Shown: positions 42,069 through 49,672 of the stretch, in pieces
Layout of the letters: each line of letters begins with the position of its first letter
Numbering within the stretch: the stretch's first letter is position 1
DNA from: a virus
Length of the DNA: 64,000 nucleotides
Virus record (IMG/VR): IMGVR_UViG_3300009181_000042
Coordinates: 1 to 64,000 of that record
Strand: one strand, 5' to 3'
The notes under the pieces: generated by a model
Database searches by the model: none
What the model saw: only the letters and a program-made list of their open reading frames with translations
Told to the model about the DNA's origin: nothing
Position numbers and translations under genes: made by a program

Positions 42069-42590
42069 TTATGGCTTTTGCCACAGCCAGCTCTTAACTC
42101 CGTGCGATTCCCATAAGCTGCCTTCAAACAATTGGTACCCTGGCACTAATTCGTTGCAGGCCTGTTCTATGCCATTGATGTTATCTGGTGCCCAATCGTG
42201 CCCACCTATGTAACCGCCTGATTTTATCTTAGGCAACCAAGCATTGATATCAGCTGTTACTGATTCGTAAGAGTGATCAGCATCGATGTATACAAAATCC
42301 AAGCTTGAATTGTCGTACTCTGTAGCAGCCTGCACGCTTCCTGTGATCACAGGTTTGAAATGATCTTTTAACACTGTTAGACTAGCAGAGAAGCTATCGC
42401 CTATGTCAACTAGGTCAAGCTTTATCTGCTTGCCGCTATTGACTATCTCTACCAGCATGTATGCTGCACTGCAACCACAATACACACCAACTTCAACAAA
42501 GTGTGCAGACTCTGGTGCAGAGTCCACCATCTTGGTATAAAGTTCTTGGAAATCAAACCAGCCCGGAATGTCTTTATAAAAATGATCCAT
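42069..42590 (-). CDS. Class I SAM-dependent methyltransferase, second copy type
   Basis: This 173-residue methyltransferase starts MDHFYKDIPGWFDFQELY, a usual opening of the family. It has SAHFVEVGVYCGCSAAYM as the SAM loop, KLDLVDIGDSFS, LDFVYIDADHSYESV and GGYIGGHDW. It shares its plan with the neighbour at 41480, but they are not recent duplicates. The ATG at 42590 is preferred; the open frame upstream runs through another gene. TTAAATA lies four bases before the ATG and no Shine-Dalgarno is seen. Confidence 0.75.
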   Translation of the reverse strand: MDHFYKDIPGWFDFQELYTKMVDSAPESAHFVEVGVYCGCSAAYMLVEIVNSGKQIKLDLVDIGDSFSASLTVLKDHFKPVITGSVQAATEYDNSSLDFVYIDADHSYESVTADINAWLPKIKSGGYIGGHDWAPDNINGIEQACNELVPGYQLFEGSLWESHGVKSWLWQKP

Positions 42591-42597
42591 GCAGTAT

Positions 42598-43191
42598 TTA
42601 ACTGTGCTCAGTCTTGCCGTCATCTCTGCGAATACGACGCACGTTGCTAACAAATTCTGGATCTGTGGGTGCCATCTCGTTGAGTATGCTGTTGCAGACA
42701 TCATTCAGCCAACGGTTGATGCACTCTTCGTCAGTACCTTGGTAACCGTTGCCCCGCAGTGATTCTACGAATGCAGGGTTGTAGTCTAGCTCAAAGAAAG
42801 TCTTGCTAGGGTCAACTGGGTCCCAGCTGATCTTGGGCATAGCCATGTATGGCTCGTTAGCAATATCAGCACGCTTGCGCTCGTGTTCGTGTGCAGATAT
42901 GCGATTGTGCTTGAGATCAACTTCTAGCTTGGCCAATGCCAGTGCTTGCTCGGCAGTATTGTCCATCTCTGCTAGCCGGGTGTCGTGATCATACGCTGTC
43001 ATCTTGCCGTATGCTAGATCAATGGCCATTATGCGCTTGGTAAACTCTGGTGAGTCGATGCCGTGCTCGATCTTGGCTACTTCGACATCTAGTTCATATC
43101 CTGACAGATAGTATTCTGCTTCGGCTAGCTGTCGGCTCTTGCCTTTTAAACCCCAGCTGCCTGGTAACCAGTTAAATGGTATCTTGCTCAT
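42598..43191 (-). CDS. Conserved phage protein (197 aa)
   Basis: The middle is a long charged helix (TAEQALALAKLEVDLKHNRI, then SAHEHERKRADIANEPYMAM). It is followed by a domain with FFELDYNPAFVESLRGNGY and CINRWLNDVC. I know proteins of this general kind from T4-like aquatic phages, but no function. It starts two bases after queE ends, with AGGAAG as ribosome binding site, so it is made together with QueE. Confidence 0.6.
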   Translation of the reverse strand: MSKIPFNWLPGSWGLKGKSRQLAEAEYYLSGYELDVEVAKIEHGIDSPEFTKRIMAIDLAYGKMTAYDHDTRLAEMDNTAEQALALAKLEVDLKHNRISAHEHERKRADIANEPYMAMPKISWDPVDPSKTFFELDYNPAFVESLRGNGYQGTDEECINRWLNDVCNSILNEMAPTDPEFVSNVRRIRRDDGKTEHS

Positions 43192-43192
43192 G

Positions 43193-44104
43193 TTATCTTC
43201 CTATCACATTGCTAAAGATCCAGCAGTGTATACGAGCTGCTACGTTGTATCCGCGTTTGAGCGCTTCTTCAGTAACCCACATCTGCACATCTTCTTGTTC
43301 TTGTCTAGTAGCGCCAACTGGCATAACCCACACTGGCCAGTCTACCCCAACTGCACGGAATGCATCAACTGCACGTTCTAACTCATCCCAGGTCCGTGTA
43401 TCTTTGTCCAACACAAACTTCAGCTGCCCTGCGTCGCTAAGCAACCTGTACTGCTTGATGATGTCTGGTTTGATAGCTGCATCCCAGCTCTCGCCGCTGG
43501 TACCCAGCTTAGGGCTGCAACTCCAAAACACTTCACCGTCATACATACCGCGGTTGGCAAAGTACTCTTCGAAATTCTTTCGCAGTGCTTGTGTGCCGTT
43601 GGTCTCGATAGTAATGTGTCGCGGGCTGTCGTTTTGCATGCGTAACGTGTTCATGATATCTACGATACCAGTTTGGCTCATCATTGGCTCGCCGCCAGTG
43701 AATGCCAAGTGCACGTCTTGTCCACTGCGAGGATGTTTAAAGCTATGGCCCTGCAATCTTGAACGAAAATCTGCACAGATCTCTTCTGCTGTGCTCTGAT
43801 GTGCCAAGTGTCCGTACTTGGTGCTCCAGCTGTAGCTGCTATCACATCCTGTGGTCCAAACTGGCAGTTCGTCCATGCTTTTGATGCCTGCTGCCGCTGG
43901 ATCGTAGTCTTTGTAATGTAGTTCGTATGTGCTTGTATCTCTTGGATCTTTTTGTCCAAAACCGTCACAATTGAAGTTACATCCCCAGAAGCGTATCCAC
44001 ACTGTTGGATGCCCAGCATACTTGCCTTCTCCCTGGATGGTAGGAGTTGGACCGTCATTGCCACCAAATACTTCGCTGTATCGGTATTTCTTAACTGAGC
44101 TCAT
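43193..44104 (-). CDS. queE: 7-carboxy-7-deazaguanine synthase (QueE), unusual Cys spacing
   Basis: QueE is a radical SAM enzyme that turns 6-carboxy-tetrahydropterin into 7-carboxy-7-deazaguanine (CDG). The 303 residues begin YSEVFGGNDGPTPTIQGEG and FWGCNFNC, typical of QueE. The cluster Cys are C42 and C46, but the third is not two residues on; the next candidate is C87 (WTTGCDSSYSW), giving C-x3-C-x40-C. This is an insert in the cluster loop. LAFTGGEPMMS and ETNGTQ follow as the SAM-binding parts. The ATG at 44104 has GAGG upstream and overlaps the previous gene by 14 bases. Confidence 0.88.
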   Translation of the reverse strand: MSSVKKYRYSEVFGGNDGPTPTIQGEGKYAGHPTVWIRFWGCNFNCDGFGQKDPRDTSTYELHYKDYDPAAAGIKSMDELPVWTTGCDSSYSWSTKYGHLAHQSTAEEICADFRSRLQGHSFKHPRSGQDVHLAFTGGEPMMSQTGIVDIMNTLRMQNDSPRHITIETNGTQALRKNFEEYFANRGMYDGEVFWSCSPKLGTSGESWDAAIKPDIIKQYRLLSDAGQLKFVLDKDTRTWDELERAVDAFRAVGVDWPVWVMPVGATRQEQEDVQMWVTEEALKRGYNVAARIHCWIFSNVIGR

Positions 44105-44282
44105 TGTTTGCCTCATCAGTGCTGTGTTCGCTGTGTGTTGAATCAAAGATGTCATCAACAGTGTCATGCCATCCCATTTGGTCTAATGCCGAATCTATCC
44201 GCACAACCTGCTTGACAGGTTTACCATCCTTCATCACTGTTATGGTCCAAGTACCGTCTGGGTTTTGAAATGATTCAGGCAT
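44091..44282 (-). CDS. Small phage protein ahead of queE (63 aa)
   Basis: The acidic 63-residue product starts with a beta hairpin (DGTWTITVMKDGKPVKQVVR) and ends in a disordered Ser/Asp/Glu-rich tail. Its function is unknown. It overlaps queE downstream and the gene at 44275 upstream, so all three should be co-translated. Confidence 0.55.
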   Translation of the reverse strand: MPESFQNPDGTWTITVMKDGKPVKQVVRIDSALDQMGWHDTVDDIFDSTHSEHSTDEANNELS

Positions 44283-44523
44283 GTGTCTCTGCTGAGTCTC
44301 TTTTGAGTTGATAAAGCATTATAGCTTGATCCAGCAGCTCGCGCAAGTCCGGATCGGTTTCAGCAGCACGTATTACGTCGCGTAATAAGCTTAGCTGCTT
44401 GCCATTCTTTGGAATGAGTGAGTTATTATTACCCGACAACAACCGTCTATCAGTTTTACCAAATTCTCTTACATACACAGTTTTACCACCGTCTGGGCTT
44501 TCGTATATTTTAGGGTTGGACAT
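44275..44523 (-). CDS. Small phage protein (82 aa)
   Basis: Start ATG at 44523 (GAGAG site upstream); the upstream extension shadows another gene. It opens with a beta hairpin, SPDGGKTVYVREFGK, like that of its neighbour at 44091 (PDGTWTITVMKDGK), which suggests relatedness. It continues with helices (LLRDVIRAAETDPDLRELLD). The function is unknown. Confidence 0.55.
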   Translation of the reverse strand: MSNPKIYESPDGGKTVYVREFGKTDRRLLSGNNNSLIPKNGKQLSLLRDVIRAAETDPDLRELLDQAIMLYQLKRDSAETHA

Positions 44524-45604
44524 GTCGTTCTCTCTGTGTGCGCAGCTGTCCATGCAACCCGTGATAGCCACGAGTTGTGAACAACTCTCGATTGTGTTTT
44601 ATGGTATTAAAGTCGGATATCCAGCATTGAGTGAGAAACTGTGATTCCATCTCGCATATTCTCTTGGCTTCTGAAAGCCATGCATCTAGCCTAGTCTGCC
44701 AGTCTGCTATGTAATCGTAGGAATAATCTATCCAGTTTGGTAACTGGAACCCTCTTGCATGTATGTCTTTGACCAATCCGCTGTAACCAAACGGTAGTAT
44801 AAAATGTCCTTTGATCAACGGATCGTAAGTCTTTTCTGTGATGCAACCTGCTAATTCGCCTGTGGTTACCGTTTCTACATAGATACTGACATGACTGGTC
44901 TCATAATAATGATTAGCCGCTGGTAACCAGCAACCTGCCCCTTTGTTAACAAGCACTGCATCGATACTAGGATCACAATCCTCTGGTTCTAAAAAATACG
45001 CATTGCTTTCATTCGGGTAATATCCTTGATAACCTTTGAGCAAATCTAACAACATGCGTCTGGCTATCATTCGAGGTTCTTCGGCATACTCTTTATAAAA
45101 CCGTGTGGGACTAAGGTAATTAACACAGTTTATCTTGTTTGATACAAGTTCATTGAGTGTGTAGCTGCGTTCTGTAGAAGACCATATCCATGGCCCAACT
45201 GGGTATTTTTGATACATATTATCAACAAAATATGCCTTTTGTCGATTCCACATGATATCGTAAAAAACGTGCTTAGGGTTTAAATTCTTTTGATTATGGT
45301 GCACAACTGTTACTCGATCAGTCAAGGTAGAGAACTGGTTGGCCAGCATGTCAGTGTTTAATTCAAAATCTTGGTTATCTTGCATATGAAAAAGATTTAA
45401 AATCGCTAAAGTCTGGCCTTGGTATATGGATCTTAACTCGTTGATTATTTCATCAACTGTACTCCATATCATAACAGGTATAATGTCTGCATCAGCCGGG
45501 TCGGATACATATTGCCATAGGTGATCTTCAATGCGAAACGGTATCATATGGCTAGACATGTCTGCGCATATCTTGCTTTCTAGCGGTGGTATATATAACT
45601 TCAT
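44510..45604 (-). CDS. Putative glycosyltransferase (364 aa)
   Basis: Near residues 235-300 it reads VSIYVETVTTGELAGCITEK, TYDPLIKGHFILPFG, LVKDIHARGFQLP and DYSYD. This is the GT-B-like phage pattern also present in the protein of 32136-33269 (TEKSEKCF ... DHSYD). The N-terminal half is mixed alpha/beta (DIIPVMIWSTVDEIINEL). No membrane part is seen. Donor and acceptor are unknown. It lies in the middle of the deazaguanine region, so DNA cannot be excluded as target. Confidence 0.6.
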   Translation of the reverse strand: MKLYIPPLESKICADMSSHMIPFRIEDHLWQYVSDPADADIIPVMIWSTVDEIINELRSIYQGQTLAILNLFHMQDNQDFELNTDMLANQFSTLTDRVTVVHHNQKNLNPKHVFYDIMWNRQKAYFVDNMYQKYPVGPWIWSSTERSYTLNELVSNKINCVNYLSPTRFYKEYAEEPRMIARRMLLDLLKGYQGYYPNESNAYFLEPEDCDPSIDAVLVNKGAGCWLPAANHYYETSHVSIYVETVTTGELAGCITEKTYDPLIKGHFILPFGYSGLVKDIHARGFQLPNWIDYSYDYIADWQTRLDAWLSEAKRICEMESQFLTQCWISDFNTIKHNRELFTTRGYHGLHGQLRTQRERHVQP

Positions 45605-45798
45605 CAGAGATCTGTGGGTGCGACTGGTTCAACCTTGCGCACAACCACACGCCCGGTGGCTTCGTCAGTGTCCCAGTTGATAGTGTCGCCTACTTTCCAT
45701 CCCAGCTGTTCCATGAGGTCCTCTGGAAACTGTAGAAACAGTTCACCGTTTTCATCCTCTTGCACGTCTATGATCATGCTGTGTTTGATATCAGTCAT
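45604..45798 (-). CDS. AbrB/SpoVT-like swapped-hairpin protein (64 aa)
   Basis: The pattern LFLQFPEDLMEQLGWKVGDT followed by INWDTDEATGRVVVRK is the AbrB/MazE-type swapped-hairpin fold, a small dimeric DNA-binding module. In phages such proteins may act as transcription regulators; no toxin partner is nearby. Its start overlaps the end of the 78-residue gene upstream by eight bases and its stop overlaps the glycosyltransferase start by one base. Confidence 0.65.
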   Translation of the reverse strand: MTDIKHSMIIDVQEDENGELFLQFPEDLMEQLGWKVGDTINWDTDEATGRVVVRKVEPVAPTDL

Positions 45799-46027
45799 CG
45801 TTAGTCTCCTTGCCTAGTGTTGCCGGCGAATGATCCAAGTATGGTTCACGCTGTTGGTTCATGTAGAAATACGCATCCTCATCGGTGATGGTCACACAGA
45901 GATCGCTGTGATGTATGTCATAGTCTACAAACTCGCCGTTGTCTTTGTATACCCTGAACACCCAAGCTTGCTCGCCAAACATAGGTAGCAATACTCCTTT
46001 GACACCGTTGGCCGACTGTGAGTTCAT
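45791..46027 (-). CDS. Conserved phage protein (78 aa)
   Basis: The sequence GVLLPMFGEQAWVFRVYKDN, followed by GEFVDYDIHHSDLCVTITDE, is a pattern I have met as a conserved small protein in aquatic T4-like phages, always without function. It is beta-rich and acidic. It is coupled to both neighbours by overlaps. Confidence 0.6.
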   Translation of the reverse strand: MNSQSANGVKGVLLPMFGEQAWVFRVYKDNGEFVDYDIHHSDLCVTITDEDAYFYMNQQREPYLDHSPATLGKETNDD

Positions 46028-46521
46028 CAGTGGTCATCCCTGGTTAGTGCACGCCACATTTCAGCCTGCTGTCGCAGGTCCTCATATTCTTGTTCCATGT
46101 GTTTGAGCTGGTGCAGCGCAGCGTCCATGATTTGCTGAATAGCAGAATCTATGGCTACATCATACGACTCGCCTAGCTCGCGCATGGGTTCATAGTCGCA
46201 TTCAAGTGTGTGATCGCGCTGCATGATGCCCATTAAACGCTCTAATCTGGCCAAGCGTGCAAACACACCGTCGTTATCGTGTGTGGTATCACTCTGGAAG
46301 ATATCGCCCTTGCCGTCGCCCTTGCCGCTGACACGAATTGCTACCTTATTGGGTGTTGTATTTGCCCAAACAAGTGATGCTGCAGTTGAATTGTTATATA
46401 TCTGCCCGGCCCCGCTAGGCGAACTTGAAATAGTCAAAGGCCCGCTTGCCGAAAGGCTAGTTGTATAACCGCCTATACTGATTGCCGAGTCAATGTCCAC
46501 ACTGTTAACAGGGCAAGTCAT
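46027..46521 (-). CDS. Unknown protein with fibre-like N-terminus and coiled coil (164 aa)
   Basis: The first 75 residues are Ser/Gly/Thr-rich (GGYTTSLSASGPLTISSSPS), like phage fibre sequence. The last 90 are a charged helix that probably forms a coiled coil (RLARLERLMGIMQRDH, LHQLKHMEQEYEDLRQQAEM). The mix is odd for a gene among early-type genes. I do not recognise the family. It overlaps both neighbours by one base. Confidence 0.5.
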   Translation of the reverse strand: MTCPVNSVDIDSAISIGGYTTSLSASGPLTISSSPSGAGQIYNNSTAASLVWANTTPNKVAIRVSGKGDGKGDIFQSDTTHDNDGVFARLARLERLMGIMQRDHTLECDYEPMRELGESYDVAIDSAIQQIMDAALHQLKHMEQEYEDLRQQAEMWRALTRDDH

Positions 46522-46814
46522 CAGTGCCTCAGGCTATGCTGCATGATGATACTGGTCAGTTCTGGACCCAGTTCAGCATCTTCATGTATGATGTATAGCT
46601 CGCGGTTCGTGCGATCCTTGAGATTATCGTAGCTGCTGATCTCTATGACTCGCCCACCGACTGCATCATGCACACGTATATTAGCTGATTCACGACTATC
46701 TAAATCTCGGCTAATAGATACTGACTTTATTACTGCCGAGCTGTCGCGATTTTCTCGTGCAGCCTCCCAGGCTTTCTTTGATTGCTTTTGGAACCACCTG
46801 TCAAACCATTTCAT
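46521..46814 (-). CDS. Small phage protein (97 aa)
   Basis: It starts MKWFDRWFQKQSKKAWEAAR, an amphipathic Trp-rich basic helix that could touch a membrane or DNA, and continues with a beta-type domain (IRVHDAVGGRVIEISSYDN and ELYIIHED). The function is unknown. Its start overlaps the upstream stop (ATGA). Confidence 0.55.
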   Translation of the reverse strand: MKWFDRWFQKQSKKAWEAARENRDSSAVIKSVSISRDLDSRESANIRVHDAVGGRVIEISSYDNLKDRTNRELYIIHEDAELGPELTSIIMQHSLRH

Positions 46815-47185
46815 TTTTTAACCCCCACCTTTCCGTTATATAACTCAGCCCAGGCTCTAGCAGGCATCATGCTAATATCGTCAACCCACACATCTTTGTA
46901 GGTAGAGCCTCTTGTGCTAGTTGCATTTTTTGGATAGGCTCTTTTCATTTCATTCTCAAGTACCTGCTCGCGCAGCCTATCCATATCTCTGCGTAACATC
47001 TGCATTTCTCTATCTGTGCGTTGCTGCGAGTTGCGCATCTGTGTAAATGGCCCATCTACAGCATCTTCCTGATTGCGTGTGAGTGCGACCAGCATTACCA
47101 AGCTGCTCAGCGCATTTTGTACACGCGGATCGTCGCTTGTGATCGCCGCGTCAAATACTTTGATCATTTGCTCAAAATCAATCAT
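46811..47185 (-). CDS. Phage protein of unknown function (124 aa)
   Basis: Start ATG at 47185 with GGAGA six bases before it; longer reads would overlap queD. The protein has an N-terminal helix (FEQMIKVFDAAITSDDP) and a charged coiled-coil-like middle (QQRTDREMQMLRRDMDRLRE). The end is basic. It follows queD by 11 bases. Confidence 0.55.
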   Translation of the reverse strand: MIDFEQMIKVFDAAITSDDPRVQNALSSLVMLVALTRNQEDAVDGPFTQMRNSQQRTDREMQMLRRDMDRLREQVLENEMKRAYPKNATSTRGSTYKDVWVDDISMMPARAWAELYNGKVGVKK

Positions 47186-47196
47186 GATATTCTCCA

Positions 47197-47691
47197 TTAG
47201 ATTAGTTCCTCGTTCCATTCGCGATGGCCCTCGCGGAACGCCATGTTGGACTGCGTCTCACGCACTTCTACACGATAGCACCACAAGCGTTCTGATTCAC
47301 CGGGTCCCCACAGGTCTGGGATGTAAACGCCGTTGACATACTTGTATAACATGTCAGCCAAGCCTTCGCAACCAAGCCGAGGCAGTATGGTCAGCTTGGC
47401 CATCTTCTTGCTCTGCAGCAGCTTGAATGTTTCTAGTTCTGGATCGTCTTCAGCTACCAACAGTGTGTGATCAAACTGATCTTCCAACGTCTTCTTGAGC
47501 TCCTTGAGACCGCCGTAGTCAGCTGCCCAGTTGCGAACATCTAGATTATCTGTCCCAAAGTAAAACTTCATGCTAAATGAATAACCGTGTATGGTGTTGC
47601 AGTGGCTGTCTGCTCGCCATTGCCTATAAGCACAGGGGAATGCATCGTGATATTCCTTGGTGCTGGTGTACTTGTATGCTACTGGTGTCAT
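47197..47691 (-). CDS. queD: 6-carboxy-tetrahydropterin synthase-like protein (QueD/PTPS family)
   Basis: QueD turns the dihydroneopterin triphosphate made by FolE into 6-carboxy-tetrahydropterin, the substrate of QueE. The 164 residues show the T-fold signature SHCNTIHGYSF (residues 29-39), with the catalytic Cys31 four residues before H35. DYGGLKELKK and FDHTLLVAEDD follow. Compared with HGHSF of E. coli QueD, the second His of the zinc site is Tyr37, and H30 may take its place. The end carries VEVRET as expected. Start ATG at 47691 after AGGAG. It is transcribed from folE. Confidence 0.85.
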   Translation of the reverse strand: MTPVAYKYTSTKEYHDAFPCAYRQWRADSHCNTIHGYSFSMKFYFGTDNLDVRNWAADYGGLKELKKTLEDQFDHTLLVAEDDPELETFKLLQSKKMAKLTILPRLGCEGLADMLYKYVNGVYIPDLWGPGESERLWCYRVEVRETQSNMAFREGHREWNEELI

Positions 47692-47772
47692 GGTCTTGCT
47701 CCTATGTTAATAATACCATAGGCTGCAGAATTTGTATAGCGGGAATGAAGCCCAAAGCGCCGCTTGTTGTAC

Positions 47773-48459
47773 TTATCGCGGTGCAAATTCCTGTTGCAGC
47801 TTGATGTTGTCAAAGAACTCTTTCTTGGTGCTTTGATCTTCATAAAACACGCCCTTGAGCACAGTGGTCTGTGTCAAACTGCTGTGTGCCATGATGCCTC
47901 GGTTCTCGCAGCATCCATGGGTTGCTTGGATATACACACCCACATTCACAGTGCCTGTGGCTGTGATGATCTCTCGAGCAATGTCATTGCACAGTTCTTC
48001 TTGCAGTGTGCCACGACGAGCGCACCACTGTGCGATACGAGTGTACTTGCTGAGACCAATCAGTTTGGTTGCTGCGATGATACCAATATATGCAACACCT
48101 GACACTGGTTGGTGATGATGGCTGCACATGCTGGTCAATTCGCTGCGCACGACCAACATGCCCTCGTAACGATCGTCACCGTCATTGGGAAAGCTGGTCG
48201 CTTTGGGGCGTGCGCTATAGCGCCCAGCCATCAGCTCTTTGACATACATCTTGGCAAGCCTGCGACCGGTATCGTTGCTGTTGGGATCGTTCTCACGATC
48301 GATCACCAAGCTGTCTAGCACAGCATCAAATCGATCATGCAGTTCATTGATCAGCTCATCTATCTCACCGTCTTTGATGTATTCGCTGATGTTGTCGTTG
48401 GCATTGAATCTAGCGCCAGCTTTTAGGATACGCTGACGAATCTTGTCTGAAGTGCTCAC
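47773..48459 (-). CDS. folE: GTP cyclohydrolase I
   Basis: FolE opens GTP to dihydroneopterin triphosphate, the first step of folate and of 7-deazaguanine synthesis. The 228 residues show the zinc ligands in SMCSHHHQPVSG and THGCCENRGI and the core segment GLSKYTRIAQWCARR. With QueD and QueE on the same strand it most likely feeds deazaguanine for phage DNA, and may also serve the folate cycle of DHFR and ThyA. GGAG precedes the ATG, and a TTGCAG-N17-TACAAT promoter lies upstream. Confidence 0.93.
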   Translation of the reverse strand: MSTSDKIRQRILKAGARFNANDNISEYIKDGEIDELINELHDRFDAVLDSLVIDRENDPNSNDTGRRLAKMYVKELMAGRYSARPKATSFPNDGDDRYEGMLVVRSELTSMCSHHHQPVSGVAYIGIIAATKLIGLSKYTRIAQWCARRGTLQEELCNDIAREIITATGTVNVGVYIQATHGCCENRGIMAHSSLTQTTVLKGVFYEDQSTKKEFFDNIKLQQEFAPR

Positions 48460-48501
48460 TGTGGTCTCCGATGTTAACGCAGTGGATTGCGAATTGTTTC
48501 T

Positions 48502-48530
48502 ATTGTACTTTATTTAGGCGGTAACTGCAA
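48502..48530 (-). promoter_or_regulatory. Sigma70-like promoter for folE
   Basis: Minus strand: TTGCAG (48525-48530), 17 bases, TACAAT (48502-48507). A CTAAATAA in the spacer (48510-48517) might add late expression, but it lies inside the other promoter. Confidence 0.55.
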
Positions 48531-49151
48531 CTAGTCCTCAGCCCAATCGTTATAACTTTCCCACGCTCGGCCATCGCGAAAATATTCTTGTACTGCTGGT
48601 ACGAGTGTATCATTATGGCTTGCAGGGGTGTAGCTGTAGCTGCCATATGCAGAATACCCAGACGGGACTGCTCCGTATATGGGATGCGTACCACCAACTG
48701 CGCCAACTGCGCCAACTGCGCCAACTGCTCCGGTTGCGCCAATTGTGTTGGATGATGTCTGAGGAACTGCTATACCAGTGCTGACTGCGATGATTCCGGT
48801 ATTGGTGAGAATTGACGATGTGGGAGGAAACATCCCTGAGAGTTGACCAAGGTCTACCGTAAGAGTATCTTCTTCCAGATCGTTCCAAAGATCAGTAACT
48901 GTGTCATCTCCGATTGAAAGATTAGCCATCACAGGATCACTGCCGTCGTCAATCATCTTGGTCATGATCTTGCGCATGCTTTGAAGCTCGTGGGTCATAC
49001 GAGCCCGGCTTTCCTGCAGTGCTTCGCGCTGCTTGACATACGCTGCACGCACTGCTTCTTGGTCTTGCTCATTTTGCACAAGCTTGGACTTCAACCGGCG
49101 ATAGCGATTGAAGTAGCTGTCCATGGCTTCCAAGCGTTCTGTGTCGTTCAT
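48531..49151 (-). CDS. Unknown protein with coiled coil and GAVGAV repeat (206 aa)
   Basis: Start ATG at 49151 overlaps the upstream stop (ATGA). The first 80 residues are a strongly charged coiled coil (YFNRYRRLKSKLVQNEQDQE, QESRARMTHELQSMRKI). The middle holds GATGAVGAVGAVGAVGG, encoded by a nine-base repeat, and the end is Tyr/Ser-rich (SGYSAYGSYSYTP). No enzyme motif is present; it may be a structural or scaffold-like protein. The function is unknown. Confidence 0.55.
   Translation of the reverse strand: MNDTERLEAMDSYFNRYRRLKSKLVQNEQDQEAVRAAYVKQREALQESRARMTHELQSMRKIMTKMIDDGSDPVMANLSIGDDTVTDLWNDLEEDTLTVDLGQLSGMFPPTSSILTNTGIIAVSTGIAVPQTSSNTIGATGAVGAVGAVGAVGGTHPIYGAVPSGYSAYGSYSYTPASHNDTLVPAVQEYFRDGRAWESYNDWAED
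48694..48747 (-). repeat. Nine-base tandem repeat CCAACTGCG
   Basis: Six units, the first four near-perfect (plus-strand unit CCAACTGCG), encode the Gly-Ala-Val repeat of the coiled-coil protein. Units start every nine bases from 48694. Being a multiple of three, copy number could change without breaking the frame. Confidence 0.85.
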
Positions 49152-49672
49152 GCCTGCTCGTCCTGCCCATACGCTGACCATGGTGTAAATGTCTTGCGAT
49201 CCATGAGATCATGCAGGCTGTGTACCCACACGCCCGGATTGCTAGCTTTGAACCCAGTGTCGTCAATCTTCACGCAGGTATTGTAGTTTCCCAATCCGGC
49301 ATAGGGTATCTTCACGCTGATCTGCGGAATGAACTGTGCATGGCTCATGGCAACCATTTCACAGGCACCTAGCCATTGTGCGATATCAAAATCCAGTGTG
49401 ACCCAATACCCATGATCTAGCAGTGCAGTGCAAAGCTTGTCCCAGCGATCCCAACCAGCTGCATCGTCATATGCAGTCACGTCAAAGCTCTGATTGGCAC
49501 CCAGATAGATGTGCCTACAGACCTTGCGTTCAGCAACACTTACGATGTGCTCAACTGGGTGTACACCCACCACAAACAGCGTGTGTGCACCGCGTTGCGG
49601 AGTGTTTTCTACTTCCATGCCGGTGAAGAACACCACGTCGTTTTTTATACCGTCAACATAATCTCGTTCCAT
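49148..49672 (-). CDS. Conserved phage protein translationally coupled to DpdA (174 aa)
   Basis: The sequence MERDYVDGIKNDVVFFTGME, then FVVGVHPVEHIVSVAE, HIYLGANQSF, ISVKIPYAGLGNYNTCVKID and NPGVWVHSLHDL looks like one compact alpha/beta domain. I have the impression that similar proteins sit next to large Tgt-like genes in other aquatic phages, but cannot verify it. The start overlaps the DpdA stop (TGATG), so both are made in a fixed ratio. It may be a DpdA partner. No metal or cofactor motif is seen. Confidence 0.6.
   Translation of the reverse strand: MERDYVDGIKNDVVFFTGMEVENTPQRGAHTLFVVGVHPVEHIVSVAERKVCRHIYLGANQSFDVTAYDDAAGWDRWDKLCTALLDHGYWVTLDFDIAQWLGACEMVAMSHAQFIPQISVKIPYAGLGNYNTCVKIDDTGFKASNPGVWVHSLHDLMDRKTFTPWSAYGQDEQA

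Noticed and set aside
42591-42704. N-terminal extension of the methyltransferase at 42069
   Set aside because: It lies fully inside the upstream gene and adds no family sequence; methyltransferases of this group start near MDHFYKDIPGWF.
48510-48517. CTAAATAA on the minus strand before folE
   Set aside because: It lies inside the spacer of a good TTGCAG-N17-TACAAT promoter. Late use is possible but not supported.
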